DNA of 64,000 nucleotides from Gracilimonas sediminicola (GTDB lineage: Bacteria; Bacteroidota; Rhodothermia; Balneolales; Balneolaceae). This document shows, piece after piece, positions 8,570 to 17,727 of the stretch. Under the pieces are notes generated by a model. It worked only from the letters and a program-made list of their open reading frames with translations. It did not search any database and was not told where the DNA came from. The DNA is taken from assembly GCF_024320785.1 (NCBI RefSeq), contig NZ_JANDBC010000001.1, positions 955,309 through 1,019,308 on the forward strand, in the 5' to 3' direction. The first letter of the stretch is position 1, and every line of letters starts with the position of its first letter. A program made the translations under genes and the position numbers.

Positions 8570-9097
8570 ATGAAAAAAGCCAGGCTGCCCTTTCTGATTT
8601 TTGTTCTTGGGTTCACCTCTATTCATGCACAGGATTCTGTTCAAACATCTACTTCATGGCTCCAAATAGGGGTTGGCCGTGGTTTCATGGATAATATTGA
8701 TGATGCAACTTCGGCTCTTATTGGCTTTCAACTCCAACATAATCGCCATCTTTTTTCTTTCCGCACTTCGATTACCGGTAATATTATCGGTACTTCTTAT
8801 CAAGATTTTGGAATTTTATACGGCCAAATTCTGACACCCCCAAATTCCAGGTTTATGGGATCAATGAGTTTGGGAGCCGGATTTAGTTTAACCAATCAAA
8901 GTAATATTTGCCTTTTCGGGTGTGGTTCAAGCTCTTCTTCCACCAAGGCTAAGTTTACAGTACCTGTACAAGCCAGTTTCCAGTATCGACCATTCAAGTT
9001 TTTAGGTTTTGGGATTACAGGAATAGGTAATTTCAACACTTATCGAAGTTATTCAGGATTGCTATTTTCCATCCATTTAGGACGGTTCAGAGACTGA
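8570..9097 (+). CDS. Small secreted/outer-membrane protein of unknown family
   Basis: A 175-residue protein with a clear signal peptide (MKKARLPFLIFVLGFTSIHA, then QDS). The mature part alternates Gly/aromatic and hydrophobic residues, as in small beta-barrel or porin-like outer-membrane proteins (IGVGRGFM, GFQLQ, FSFRTSITGN, SMSLGAGFSL, VPVQASFQYRPFKFLGFGITG, LLFSIHLGRF). A short Cys motif CLFGC (114-118) followed by a Ser run could form a disulphide hairpin in a loop. It begins 86 bases after the lamin-tail gene, on the same strand, with a hairpin between, and is convergent with the TonB receptor. I do not recognise the family. Confidence 0.7.
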   Translation: MKKARLPFLIFVLGFTSIHAQDSVQTSTSWLQIGVGRGFMDNIDDATSALIGFQLQHNRHLFSFRTSITGNIIGTSYQDFGILYGQILTPPNSRFMGSMSLGAGFSLTNQSNICLFGCGSSSSSTKAKFTVPVQASFQYRPFKFLGFGITGIGNFNTYRSYSGLLFSIHLGRFRD

Positions 9098-9119
9098 AAC
9101 TAAATTCAATTAATTAACT

Positions 9120-9144
9120 CGCTCTGACGCTCTGCGTCGAAGCG
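9120..9144. terminator. Hairpin between convergent genes
   Basis: CGCT (9120-9123) pairs with AGCG (9141-9144), and GACGC (9126-9130) with GCGTC (9134-9138), separated by a 2x2 internal loop. It lies between the gene ending at 9097 and the receptor ending at 9164. There is no clear T run on either side; a bidirectional terminator is inferred from position. Confidence 0.4.
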
Positions 9145-9163
9145 AACCCCTATCAAATCCTTT

Positions 9164-11251
9164 CTAAAATTCAACATTCACCTTCACCCCGCCAAACCAA
9201 TTTCGGGGAGCGGCCGGCTGGTAGTAGCGTTCTCCAAAAGCATTCAGGTCGTTACCCAGGCTATACTTTTCATCCAGCAGATTGTCTATCCCCACAAAGA
9301 AATCGAAGGTCCAGTTGTCGATGAGTTCCTTTTTGAAACCTACTTTGGTCTGCACCAGGTGATAAGGGTTGGAATACACGGAATTGGCATCATTAAGGGG
9401 GATTTCATCGGTGAAGTTATAGGACAGGTTCCCGTAGAAGCCGGGTTCCGTTCCGGCTGTTATCGCTGACACAACGGTATGTGGAGCAACTCCCGTCAGT
9501 TTATTGCCAGAATAATCATTTCCGTCTTTCACGTAGTTCACAAATTCAAAATCGTGGTAGGTGTACGACAGGCTCCAATCAAGTTGCTGGAGAAAGGCCG
9601 CCGGATTTCGAATCATTTGCCAGTTTGCAGCCAGCTCCACCCCATACTGATCGGTGGCCCCGGCATTTCTAAAAATAACGGTTGAATTACGATCCGACTG
9701 CTGCTGTACAATGGTTTCTTCCAGCTTGAAATAGAAAGCTGTAACATCGTAGGTAAAGCGTGCGCTAACAACGGTACCACGGGCCCCAACTTCAAAATTG
9801 GTTCCCTGTTCCGCTTCTAAATCTAAAGCAATGCTGCCTTCATTGGTTCTGAACTCTTCGATGGTTGGGGGCGAGAATCCATAGCTGATACTCCCATGCA
9901 GGGAAAGCGCCGGGCTGAATTTCTTCAGCAACCCAATTCTTGGGATGATTTCCGGATCAAAAGTTTTACGCGCAAGGCCGGTGGTATCACCGGGAAGATT
10001 TGATACCAGTCGGTTCAAACTGTATTCCAGCCGGTTGTAACTGAGTCCGGCCGTGAGATAAAAGTCAGCGGGCAGGTCCATTTCAGTATTGAAGAACAGC
10101 AACGAAGATTCAATCTTAATTTCATCGTCAAAGTTTAACGCGCCCACTTTGCTGGTGTCATTTTCAAAATTTCGGGCCGCATAATTAGCCGCCTGAAATT
10201 CACCCCCAACCGTAAACCGCGTTCTCACCTCCCCGATATCTGTGTCAAAGTAAAAGCGGGTTCGTCCCCCGCCCGATTTCCGGCTGTCTTTTTTGTAATC
10301 CAGATTGAAGGGATTTTCAAAGGCACTGAAAGTTCCATACACATTAGTCAGATTTGAAATGTCATCGGTGATCTGCACATCATGACTAATGCCCGCTAAA
10401 AAAGATTGCTGATCAATACTCGCATTCGACTCTACACTTCCCAGTACAAAGGGATTGCCCGGCCGGGCCTGACTCGGATCATTTTGATATTGCTCCAGCG
10501 TCAATCCTCCCGGAATTCCGTAGTTCAGATCCGAATACAGGAAACTGGTCTTAATGATCTGCCTGTCATTCAGCTGAAAGCGTCCGGAAAGCTCAGCCGT
10601 CTGCCTGTTGAAAAACGTCTGATCCCGGTATCCGTCCGCATGCTGATTGGAATAGTTGAAACGAAGGCTTCCTTCATCAAATTGATTTTGGGCATAAGCC
10701 GTATAACGCTGCAATCCGTATGAACCCAGCATCAAGCCTGCTCCCACCTCATTTTGATTCGACTGCCGGCTTTCCAGCAAAAGAGCTCCTCCGTTTCCGG
10801 CTCCGTAAATACTGCCGGCCGGACCTTTAATCACTTCCACTTCCTGCATATTAATCACATCCAAAAGATTCAGGAAAGTGCTTCCGGAAGGCTCCGTAAA
10901 AGGAATACCGTTCCAGTAGACTTTCACATTCCGGACTCCAAAAGGAGCACGCAGGGAACTTCCCCGAATGGCTACCCGGTAACTTCCCGGGGCGCGCTGT
11001 TCAATCCGTACGCCGGGCACCGTATTCAAGCCATACAGCAAAGATCCCTCATCAAATCCACCGATAAGTTCGGGCTTCACATTGGTGATGGCTCCGGGTG
11101 TCTCCATCAGGCTTCGGTTCCCCTCATAGCCAACTACTACAATATCTCCGAGATCGGCTTTGAGAGTATCTAAATCCTGGCGGGCATAAAGCTGACTTGG
11201 GAATGATGAAATGAGAGAAAGTAAAAGAACCGCTGATGATTTTATGTGCAT
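9164..11251 (-). CDS. TonB-dependent outer-membrane receptor
   Basis: A 695-residue outer-membrane transporter that would bring a ligand across the outer membrane using TonB-ExbBD energy. A signal peptide ends near ARQ (about 23). A TonB-box-like segment DIVVVGYEG (36-44) is followed by the plug domain with GLNTVPGVRI, YRVAIRGSSLRAPFGVRNVKVYWNG, VEVIKGPAGSIYGAGNGG (about 75-160). The rest is a 22-strand-type barrel ending in the aromatic C-terminal residue F (VKVNVEF). The layout resembles FecA/CirA-type siderophore receptors, but the substrate cannot be read from sequence and no transport genes are adjacent. It is divergent from murI. Confidence 0.9.
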   Translation of the reverse strand: MHIKSSAVLLLSLISSFPSQLYARQDLDTLKADLGDIVVVGYEGNRSLMETPGAITNVKPELIGGFDEGSLLYGLNTVPGVRIEQRAPGSYRVAIRGSSLRAPFGVRNVKVYWNGIPFTEPSGSTFLNLLDVINMQEVEVIKGPAGSIYGAGNGGALLLESRQSNQNEVGAGLMLGSYGLQRYTAYAQNQFDEGSLRFNYSNQHADGYRDQTFFNRQTAELSGRFQLNDRQIIKTSFLYSDLNYGIPGGLTLEQYQNDPSQARPGNPFVLGSVESNASIDQQSFLAGISHDVQITDDISNLTNVYGTFSAFENPFNLDYKKDSRKSGGGRTRFYFDTDIGEVRTRFTVGGEFQAANYAARNFENDTSKVGALNFDDEIKIESSLLFFNTEMDLPADFYLTAGLSYNRLEYSLNRLVSNLPGDTTGLARKTFDPEIIPRIGLLKKFSPALSLHGSISYGFSPPTIEEFRTNEGSIALDLEAEQGTNFEVGARGTVVSARFTYDVTAFYFKLEETIVQQQSDRNSTVIFRNAGATDQYGVELAANWQMIRNPAAFLQQLDWSLSYTYHDFEFVNYVKDGNDYSGNKLTGVAPHTVVSAITAGTEPGFYGNLSYNFTDEIPLNDANSVYSNPYHLVQTKVGFKKELIDNWTFDFFVGIDNLLDEKYSLGNDLNAFGERYYQPAAPRNWFGGVKVNVEF

Positions 11252-11333
11252 GGGAACAAATTACAAAGCCTTGTATTAAGATTTAAGAATTGAATACCTT
11301 CTGGCAACAAATAATTCACTACCAGATACTCAT

Positions 11334-12143
11334 TTGCAAGATTTAAAGAACGCACCCATTGGAATTTTTGACTCAGGTATTGGCGGACTTACCGTAGCCA
11401 AGGCCGTGATTGATGCTTTACCCAACGAAGATATCATTTATTTCGGTGATACAGCCCGGGTTCCTTATGGTATCAAATCGGAAGAAACCGTACGTTCCTA
11501 TGCTCTTGAAATTACCCATTTTTTATTGAAGCGTGGTGTGAAGATGATTCTGATTGCCTGTAATACGGTTTCAGCCTCAGCCAAGGAAGAGATTATACAG
11601 GCTGCCGGCGACATCCCCGTATTAGATGTGATAACTGCCGGTACTAAAAATGCGGTTTCTCTGCCAAAGCATAATCACGTAGGAGTGATTGGCACATTAG
11701 CCACCGTTAACTCTCAGGCGTATTCCAAGTCCATTCATGCTTATGACCCAACCATAACGGTAACGCAACAAGCTTGCCCTATTTTAGTCCCATTGGCCGA
11801 GGAAGGCTGGATTGATAACGATGTGGCCCTGCAGACTTTACATCACTACCTGGATCATTTTGATGAAAGCGGTATCCAATCTCTTATTTTGGGATGCACG
11901 CATTACCCGCTGTTTAAAGACATTATCCCAAAGGTTCTGAAGGATGGAAACATTGAAATTATTGACTCGGCAGAATCTATCGCAGAATCGGCAAAAACTA
12001 AACTGAGTGAATTAGGTTTGCTGAATGAATCCGGTGGAGAGTTCCGTTGCTACGTGAGCGATCGCCCCCAGCGTTTTCATGAACTGGCCGAACGGTTTTT
12101 AGGCCGCAGCCTGAACGGTGTTGAAGTTGTAAGTTTGGGGTGA
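11334..12143 (+). CDS. murI: Glutamate racemase
   Basis: Interconverts L- and D-glutamate to supply D-Glu for peptidoglycan; cytosolic and cofactor-independent. The protein is 269 residues with GIFDSGIGGLTV (10-21), first catalytic Cys76 in ACNTVSASA and second catalytic Cys188 in ILGCTHYPLF. The start is a TTG: no in-frame ATG lies between the preceding sequence and the conserved core, and the core begins only about eight residues in, so TTG at 11334 fits family length. It is divergent from the TonB receptor with an 82-base AT-rich gap that must hold both promoters. Confidence 0.95.
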   Translation: MQDLKNAPIGIFDSGIGGLTVAKAVIDALPNEDIIYFGDTARVPYGIKSEETVRSYALEITHFLLKRGVKMILIACNTVSASAKEEIIQAAGDIPVLDVITAGTKNAVSLPKHNHVGVIGTLATVNSQAYSKSIHAYDPTITVTQQACPILVPLAEEGWIDNDVALQTLHHYLDHFDESGIQSLILGCTHYPLFKDIIPKVLKDGNIEIIDSAESIAESAKTKLSELGLLNESGGEFRCYVSDRPQRFHELAERFLGRSLNGVEVVSLG

Positions 12144-12165
12144 AAAGCTCTCAGCTTACAGGATT

Positions 12166-12201
12166 CAGCTGTCAATTTTCTATCCCCGAAACTGACAGCT
12201 G
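12166..12201. repeat. Word-repeat palindrome between convergent genes (CAGCTGTCA)
   Basis: Perfect 9-bp arms CAGCTGTCA (12166-12174) and TGACAGCTG (12193-12201), flanked on both sides by further imperfect CAGCT/AGCT words (12146-12165 and 12202-12214). It lies between murI and the OPT transporter, which converge here. Probably a bidirectional terminator. Confidence 0.55.
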
Positions 12202-12216
12202 ATTATTGATAGCTAA

Positions 12217-14265
12217 CTATTCTCCTTTCTTCACGGCCACTTTGTACAGCCAGATCATGAAGCATACAGCCGCTCCCACACCTAACACATCCGTTAACCA
12301 GCCAAAACCTTCCGGCATAAGGCGCAGGGCGTCCGTGCTTTCAAACAAGGCAAACGGTATTGCCAGAATAATTCCAATCAAAGCCTCCCCTGTTATCAAC
12401 CCTGATGAGAACAACAAGCCTTTACGCTCTGCTGTAGTCTCTGCCTCTTCGGGGCTTTCCCCATTTTCAATAGCACGATTTCTGACAAAGCGGGCAGCTG
12501 TCCAAGCTATCATTCCTCCTAAGAAAATAGGAACCGATAACTCTACCGGCAGATAAATACCAACCGCTACGGCCAGAACCGGCGTTCTGAATTCCGTTCC
12601 TTTTCGTTTTAGGATCTGATCCAGGATGATAATGGCAACAGCAATCAGCCCTCCAATGATGATCATTCCCCATTCCAGGTTTCGCGCAAACACACCCTCG
12701 GCTACCGACTGCATGAGGGTAGCCTGTGGAGCCGTCAGCATTTCTTCGGGATTCATTCCCTCCCGCGGGAAAACACCGCCCAAACCATAGGCATTAAACA
12801 AGAGACTGAGTATAGGTGCAATCACCAAAGCGGCTGCTACCACACCCACTACCTGCATAATCTGTTGTTTGTAAGGAGTAGCTCCCACCAGCTGGCCGGC
12901 TTTTAAATCCTGCAGGTTATCACCCGCAAGAGCCGCAGCACAAGCAATCATGGCACCAACAATAATCGCTGCAGCGGCAGCAGTGGTTGCTTTTTCCATA
13001 TCCGCGGTAAAATCAACCTGACTTCCCAAAATCGCCAGCAAACACAGAGAAGTAGCAAGAACAGTAGCAATAGTCACTCCTGAAATCGGGTTATTGGACG
13101 AGCCAACCAAACCGGCCATGTATCCGGCGACCGATGAAAACAAAAATCCTGCAAACAGTGAAAACACCACTCCGAATGTAATAGCCGTCCAATAAGCTCC
13201 CCCGCTCACAGCCAGGTGATCGATATCAATCACGTACATAAACACAATAAAAATCGGGATGGATAACCCTAAAATTCCCCACACAACAATATTGATTGGA
13301 GTATCCAACTCTGTCCGGGGGATATTCCCGCTGCCATTATTTTTCAACTCCTTCACTGCTACCATGGAAGATTTAATCCCATCCACCAGTGGCTTGGCCA
13401 AAGAAATAAGAGCCCATACACCACCAACAACCATAGCGCCTACACCCAGGTATCGAATTTTCTGACTCCAGATGGCAAGTGCGGCATCATAGCCTTCAGC
13501 AGCACCCACTATAGCTGAAATTTCTTCCGGGCTTGTAACTGCCATATAAATCGGGATTCCAAACAGCCAGGAAATCAAACCTCCTGCAAAAATCAGTACG
13601 GCGATATTCAATCCAACGATATAACCCACTGCAAGGAGCGCTACAGATAAATCGGCACCCATCCCAAAAATAGACTTTCCGGCTTTAACCGAACCGCCTA
13701 CAGATCCTGCAAAAACCTTTAACCCGGTTTGGCTAAGCTTAAACAATGCAGCGGCAATACCTGCTTGAATAATCGTTTTAATTCCGGCTCCGCCTTCGGT
13801 TCCTGCTTTCAGAACCTCACCCGTAGCCACCCCTTCCGGAAACTGTAGTTCGCTTTCCACAATTAAAGCCCGGCGTAGCGGAATGGTGAACAGAACCCCC
13901 AAAATTCCTCCAAACATCGCGATGGCTGCTGTTTCCATGAATGGAAAATCCAGCCAGTATTTAAGTAAAATCAATGCCGGAAGTGTGAAAATAACCCCTG
14001 CCGCCAGCGATTCCCCTGCCGATGCAGCCGTTTGCACGATATTGTTTTCGAGGATATTAGACTCTTTGAACAGCTTCAATACCGCCATCGAAATAACGGC
14101 TGCGGGAATAGAAGCGGACACCGTCATTCCTACTTTTAGGCCCAAATAAGCATTGGCGCCGGCCAGGATTGCTGATAAAACAAAGCCCAACACAACGGCT
14201 TTCACGGTAATTTGGGGGAGGTCGTCTTCGGCAGAAACAAACGGGGTAAATCCTTTCTTACTCAT
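12217..14265 (-). CDS. OPT-family oligopeptide/metal-chelate transporter
   Basis: A 682-residue inner-membrane protein with roughly fifteen hydrophobic segments. The N-terminus PQITVKAVVLGFVLSAILAG followed by NAYLGLKVGMTVSASIPAAV is diagnostic of the oligopeptide transporter (OPT) superfamily. Further landmarks are LKYWLDFPFMETAAIAMFGG, QFPEGVATGEVLKAG (about 140) and the C-terminal FLGGMIAW and GLITGEALIG blocks. Family members couple import of small peptides or metal chelates to the proton gradient; the substrate here is not known. It is a single-gene unit, convergent with murI and divergent from the small gene at 14432. Confidence 0.9.
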   Translation of the reverse strand: MSKKGFTPFVSAEDDLPQITVKAVVLGFVLSAILAGANAYLGLKVGMTVSASIPAAVISMAVLKLFKESNILENNIVQTAASAGESLAAGVIFTLPALILLKYWLDFPFMETAAIAMFGGILGVLFTIPLRRALIVESELQFPEGVATGEVLKAGTEGGAGIKTIIQAGIAAALFKLSQTGLKVFAGSVGGSVKAGKSIFGMGADLSVALLAVGYIVGLNIAVLIFAGGLISWLFGIPIYMAVTSPEEISAIVGAAEGYDAALAIWSQKIRYLGVGAMVVGGVWALISLAKPLVDGIKSSMVAVKELKNNGSGNIPRTELDTPINIVVWGILGLSIPIFIVFMYVIDIDHLAVSGGAYWTAITFGVVFSLFAGFLFSSVAGYMAGLVGSSNNPISGVTIATVLATSLCLLAILGSQVDFTADMEKATTAAAAAIIVGAMIACAAALAGDNLQDLKAGQLVGATPYKQQIMQVVGVVAAALVIAPILSLLFNAYGLGGVFPREGMNPEEMLTAPQATLMQSVAEGVFARNLEWGMIIIGGLIAVAIIILDQILKRKGTEFRTPVLAVAVGIYLPVELSVPIFLGGMIAWTAARFVRNRAIENGESPEEAETTAERKGLLFSSGLITGEALIGIILAIPFALFESTDALRLMPEGFGWLTDVLGVGAAVCFMIWLYKVAVKKGE

Positions 14266-14431
14266 AGGTTTTATTTAGGATAAATTTGGGTTTGCCGTAA
14301 ATAACGATTTTTCACCTTCTATGCATAATGTTTGATGGGGCATTAGATTTCAGAGATAAAATCATTAATGTCCCCTTTCCTGTGTGTAGATTGTTGTAAA
14401 GGTAACCAACTCATTTAAATACCTAACCGCT

Positions 14432-14917
14432 ATGAATAAACTTGTTGTATTACTTGCACTGATTTTAGGAAGCTTTTCGGTTTCTGAGTCATATGAAATC
14501 TTAGCACCCGAGAATCCTTCAAAAAACAAATTTGATATCGAAGATTTTAACTGGCTGGTTGGCTCATGGACCGGCGATGGCTTTGGCGGGATCTCCCACG
14601 AAACCTGGGCTGAACCGGTCAACGGGACCATGATGGGAATGTACCGCCATATTAATGCAGACGGGGAGCTGGTGTTTTATGAATTCCTACTGCTGGATGA
14701 AACCGGGCTTCGGCTGAAGCACTTCCATCCTGACCTGACCGGCTGGGAAGAAAAGGATGACATGCTCACTTTTGAGATGATCAGCTATACCACAGACAAA
14801 ATTGAACTCAAAGGACTGACTTTTGAAAAGAAATCAGATACAGAGATGACCATTTCCCTGAAGATGAAACGCAGTGATGGTATCCATACCGAAATATTTA
14901 ATATGAAACGGGATTAA
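14432..14917 (+). CDS. Secreted DUF6265-like protein
   Basis: A 161-residue protein with a signal peptide (MNKLVVLLALILGSFSVSES). The mature domain begins FDIEDFNWLVGSWTGDGFGG (residues 34-53) and continues with HETWAEPVNGTMMGMYRHI and FYEFLLLDETG. This WLxGxW...E.W....G.MxG pattern is typical of the small lipocalin-like DUF6265 family, whose function is unknown. It is probably periplasmic. It stands alone in its gap; the hairpin at 14977 may terminate it. Confidence 0.7.
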   Translation: MNKLVVLLALILGSFSVSESYEILAPENPSKNKFDIEDFNWLVGSWTGDGFGGISHETWAEPVNGTMMGMYRHINADGELVFYEFLLLDETGLRLKHFHPDLTGWEEKDDMLTFEMISYTTDKIELKGLTFEKKSDTEMTISLKMKRSDGIHTEIFNMKRD

Positions 14918-14976
14918 GATCACTTGTTCAACGAATCCCGAATTAAGATTAGCTGTTCCTTTTTTGAGAAGTTTAT

Positions 14977-15005
14977 GGGTATGAGGTTTCGTTAGCCTCT
15001 TACCC
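14977..15005 (+). terminator. Possible hairpin terminator after the DUF6265-like gene
   Basis: GGGTATGAGG (14977-14986) pairs with CCTCTTACCC (14996-15005) with one T-T mismatch and a nine-base loop. No T run follows; a T-rich tract precedes it. Weak support. Confidence 0.3.
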
Positions 15006-15062
15006 AAATCTGCGTTATTTTCAGGTGAACGTTTACTTTGAAATAAAATCATTAGTTCCTCT

Positions 15063-15305
15063 ATGAAAACCATTGCCCAGCTTACATACATCCCATTATC
15101 AGAAGAAGACCCCCGAGAAAAAGTACAGGACCTGCTGGAGCACCTGGCTCAATACGATGTAGAAATAGAGGTTGGCTACTTATCCACAACTATTATTGGA
15201 GCTCCCAAAACGGTTTTTGAAGTAATTGAAGATCTTTACGACACCATGTCTCTGGAAAGCGAGAAGTTTCGTTTTCATGTAGAGTTGCTAAGTCCGGAGA
15301 AATAG
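15063..15305 (+). CDS. Small thiamine-binding-like (MTH1187/YkoF) protein
   Basis: An 80-residue cytosolic protein with one compact ferredoxin-like domain. It has the order expected for the MTH1187/YkoF thiamine-binding-like family (DUF77): a first strand TIAQLTYIPLS, a helix REKVQDLLEHLAQY, a strand pair IEVGYLSTTIIGAP, a second helix TVFEVIEDLYDTM and a final strand FRFHVELL. Members bind thiamine or related hydroxymethylpyrimidines, or have unknown roles. Length and topology fit, but the assignment rests on pattern only. It is followed immediately by the TTAGGTGTTAGG palindrome. Confidence 0.6.
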   Translation: MKTIAQLTYIPLSEEDPREKVQDLLEHLAQYDVEIEVGYLSTTIIGAPKTVFEVIEDLYDTMSLESEKFRFHVELLSPEK

Positions 15306-15399
15306 GTAGGTAGGTTTTAGGGGCAAGGTGTTAGGTTTTAGTTGTTCTTGAACAAAACACTAAAACCTAACACCTAACACCTTACCTCTAATACCTACA
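15304..15399. repeat. TTAGG-word palindrome, copy 1
   Basis: A long inverted repeat between convergent genes. The core arms AGGTGTTAGGTTTTAGT (15326-15342) and its complement (15359-15375) are perfect over 17 bp around a 16-base loop. The outer arms continue imperfectly (TAGGTTTTAGGGGCA against TACCTCTAATACCTA). It abuts the stop codon of the 15063 gene and runs into the stop codon (TAG) of phoH. The same core occurs as an inverted pair at 37204-37264 and 55296-55420. Confidence 0.75.
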
Positions 15400-16726
15400 A
15401 CAGTTTTGAAGCCAGGTTAGCCAGTTCCGAACGCTCCCCTTTCTCAAGGTTGATGTGAGCATACATTTCATTGTTATTCATGCGGTCCACGAGGTAACTG
15501 AGTCCGTTACTTTGGGCATCCAGATATGGCGTATCGATTTGGAAGATATCCCCGGTAAACACAACTTTGGTGTTTTCGCCCGCCCGGGTGATGATGGTTT
15601 TCACTTCATGAGGGGTTAAATTCTGAGCCTCATCAATGATAAAAATCACGTTGGATAAACTTCGTCCACGGATATAAGCCAGCGGCACAATGCGCAGCTT
15701 CTCAGTCTGCAGCATTTCATCAATCTTCTTAAATGGCTTACTCGTTTCCTTATACTGATTTTTAATGAAGCTCAGGTTATCCCAAAGTGGCTGCATGTAG
15801 GGGTCAATTTTGGCATTGGCATCGCCGGGAAGAAAGCCAATGTCCTTATTACTTAGGGGAACAATGGGTCGGGCAAGATAAATTTGCTTGAAATTGCTCC
15901 GCTGCTCCAGTGCACTTGCCAAAGCCAACAGTGTTTTTCCCGTTCCGGCAGCTCCGGTAATGGTACAACACATAATATTCGGGTTCTGAAGGGCATGCAT
16001 AGCAAAGGTCTGTTCTGCATTTTTTGGCTGAATGCCATAGGCATTGTTCTTTTCCACCACTTCTACCTTTTTGCTCTTCGCATTATACCAGCCAAGTCCC
16101 GATGAGCCATGACTTTTCATTATGTAATAATGGTTGCAAATCGGATCGGCTTCCATCAGTTCTTCAGGCTTTATCTTCCCTTTTTCATAAAACTTACTAA
16201 CCACCGATGGGTCTTCAATTTCCAGAGACGTTTTGCCCTTGTATAAATGCTCAATATCCTGAATCCGAATGGTCTCGTAATCTTCCGACTCCAGGTTCAA
16301 TGCCCGGGCTTTAAGACGCAGGTTGATATCCTTGGAAACCAATATCACCCGCTGATTTGGATTTTCTTCTTTCAGGTGGAGAGCCGCATTAATAATCCGG
16401 TGGTCATTCTTATCGGAGCCGTACACTTTGGTGGCATCCATGGAGTTTTCACCATTTGTTATCACCCTGAGGTTTCCATGCGACCTTCCGTTTAGCGGAA
16501 TCCAGTTTTGCAGCATATTGGCATCCGAGATCCCATCCAGGTACCGGATAAATTCACGCGCATGCAGGTTAATGACGTTGTTCCCCTTTTTGAAAGTATC
16601 CAGCTCTTCAAGAACCGTGATGGGGATGGCTACATCGTTTTTTTCAAAGTTTCGGACAGCTTCATAATCGTAAAGTAGAACGGAGGTGTCGAGGACGAAG
16701 ATCTTCTTCGATTTCTTCTTAGGCAT
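15395..16726 (-). CDS. PIN-PhoH family ATPase (PhoH2-like)
   Basis: A 443-residue cytosolic protein. The N-terminal PIN nuclease-like domain has FVLDTSVLLYD (10-20) with its metal-binding Asp and later EELDTFKKG and GSDKNDHRIINAALHL. The C-terminal PhoH ATPase has Walker A GAAGTGKTLLAL (about 256) and Walker B IFIIDEAQN (about 362), then KTIITRAGENTKVVFTGD. PhoH2-type proteins are reported to couple RNA unwinding to PIN cleavage; its role here is inference. The ATG at 16726 is chosen because the PIN strand starts ten residues later; an in-frame upstream ATG at 16813 adds 29 residues with no matching family sequence. It is convergent with the gene at 15063. Confidence 0.9.
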   Translation of the reverse strand: MPKKKSKKIFVLDTSVLLYDYEAVRNFEKNDVAIPITVLEELDTFKKGNNVINLHAREFIRYLDGISDANMLQNWIPLNGRSHGNLRVITNGENSMDATKVYGSDKNDHRIINAALHLKEENPNQRVILVSKDINLRLKARALNLESEDYETIRIQDIEHLYKGKTSLEIEDPSVVSKFYEKGKIKPEELMEADPICNHYYIMKSHGSSGLGWYNAKSKKVEVVEKNNAYGIQPKNAEQTFAMHALQNPNIMCCTITGAAGTGKTLLALASALEQRSNFKQIYLARPIVPLSNKDIGFLPGDANAKIDPYMQPLWDNLSFIKNQYKETSKPFKKIDEMLQTEKLRIVPLAYIRGRSLSNVIFIIDEAQNLTPHEVKTIITRAGENTKVVFTGDIFQIDTPYLDAQSNGLSYLVDRMNNNEMYAHINLEKGERSELANLASKLL

Positions 16727-16851
16727 AGATGAGGATGTTTGATTAGTCTTGCCATATGTACCAGCCGGGTAGATGATTGTAAGAGCGGCTTTTATAATAA
16801 AGCTAAAGCCCAAACCATTTGCAATATGCAGCCCTTATTTAATGGAATCTT

Positions 16852-16966
16852 AATGAACAGTACGCAGTGAACAGTTTCACAGTGATCAGTTGTCAGATAC
16901 TTCTGAGCCTGTTATAAAACCAGGACTAACTTTGGATACTGTTCACTGAAAACTGATTACTGTAAA
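16852..16966. repeat. Word-repeat palindrome (CAGTGAACAGT)
   Basis: Perfect 11-bp arms CAGTGAACAGT (16865-16875) and ACTGTTCACTG (16938-16948). Around them are further related words: AACAGTACG and CACAGTGATCAGTTGTCAG on the left, AAACTGATTACTGTA on the right. It lies between the rRNA methyltransferase stop and the phoH start, both on the minus strand, and overlaps the last codons of the methyltransferase. It could act as a terminator for that gene's upstream transcription or simply be a decayed repeat. Confidence 0.55.
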
Positions 16967-17715
16967 CCCCACAAGGCAATACTAACCGCAATAGCCGCAT
17001 TCAGGCTCTCGACTTTATCCTGTCCCGGAGCTGATTCTATCCTTACTTTCTTTCTTTTGGAATGCAATAAGCTTTCACTGATTCCATTCCCCTCATTCCC
17101 GACAACAATGATTGTTTTTTTTGCGGGTTGAACCGATCTCAGATTTATACTTTCTGGCCCACCATCAAGCAGCAAAATTTGCCATCCGTTCGCTTCAAGT
17201 TCCGTGAATATTTCTTCCAGTTCGCCTGATAATACCGGGATGCTTCCGGTGGCTCCGGCCGTACTTCGCACTACTTTGGGGTGATACACATCTACGCTTC
17301 CCTTTCCGGCAATTAACGCTTTTGCTCCGAACCAAGCCGCTGTTCGCAGAATCGTCCCCATATTTCCCGGATCCTGGATTGCATCGATTGCAACGATGAT
17401 TCCGCTTTGTTCTCTCAATTCATTGGCACTGATTTCATCCGGCATCTTACAAACTGCCAGAATGCCCTGTGGATTTTCGGTATCTGCCACCTCATCAAGC
17501 ACATCCGCTTCTATGGAAGCGCTGAAAGCTGACCATTCATCACTGGCCGCTTTTCCTTCGACCACAAACACAGTCTCTACTTCCACCAACCCATTTTCAA
17601 GCACCTGCTCAACGGCGCGCTCTCCCTCAACCACAAACCGCTGCTCATTTTCCCGATATTTTTTGCGGGCTAACTTCCGAAGTAATTTAATTTCATTATT
17701 TGATGCGTTTCTCAT
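16957..17715 (-). CDS. SpoU/TrmH-family RNA 2'-O-methyltransferase
   Basis: Transfers methyl from S-adenosylmethionine to a ribose 2'-OH of rRNA or tRNA. The 252-residue protein has an N-terminal substrate-binding domain (KLLRKLARKKYRENEQRFVV, 10-29) as in RlmB/TsnR. The SPOUT core has motif 1 IQDPGNMGTILRTAAWFG (about 113-130), motif 2 VVGNEGNGIS (about 206) and motif 3 KVESLNAAIAVSIALWG (about 233) forming the knotted SAM site. The exact target nucleotide cannot be read. It ends in the CAGTGAACAGT palindrome and is divergent from the aldehyde dehydrogenase across a nested inverted repeat. Confidence 0.9.
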   Translation of the reverse strand: MRNASNNEIKLLRKLARKKYRENEQRFVVEGERAVEQVLENGLVEVETVFVVEGKAASDEWSAFSASIEADVLDEVADTENPQGILAVCKMPDEISANELREQSGIIVAIDAIQDPGNMGTILRTAAWFGAKALIAGKGSVDVYHPKVVRSTAGATGSIPVLSGELEEIFTELEANGWQILLLDGGPESINLRSVQPAKKTIIVVGNEGNGISESLLHSKRKKVRIESAPGQDKVESLNAAIAVSIALWGLQ

Positions 17716-17727
17716 GTGGGAAGAATA

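Noticed and set aside
15304-15399. TTAGG-word repeats as a telomere
   Set aside because: The word resembles telomeric repeats, but the sites are internal, palindromic, short and interspersed between housekeeping genes, with no array.
16727-16813. Upstream ATG extending PhoH by 29 residues
   Set aside because: The extra residues do not match the family, whose PIN domain starts about ten residues after the ATG at 16726.
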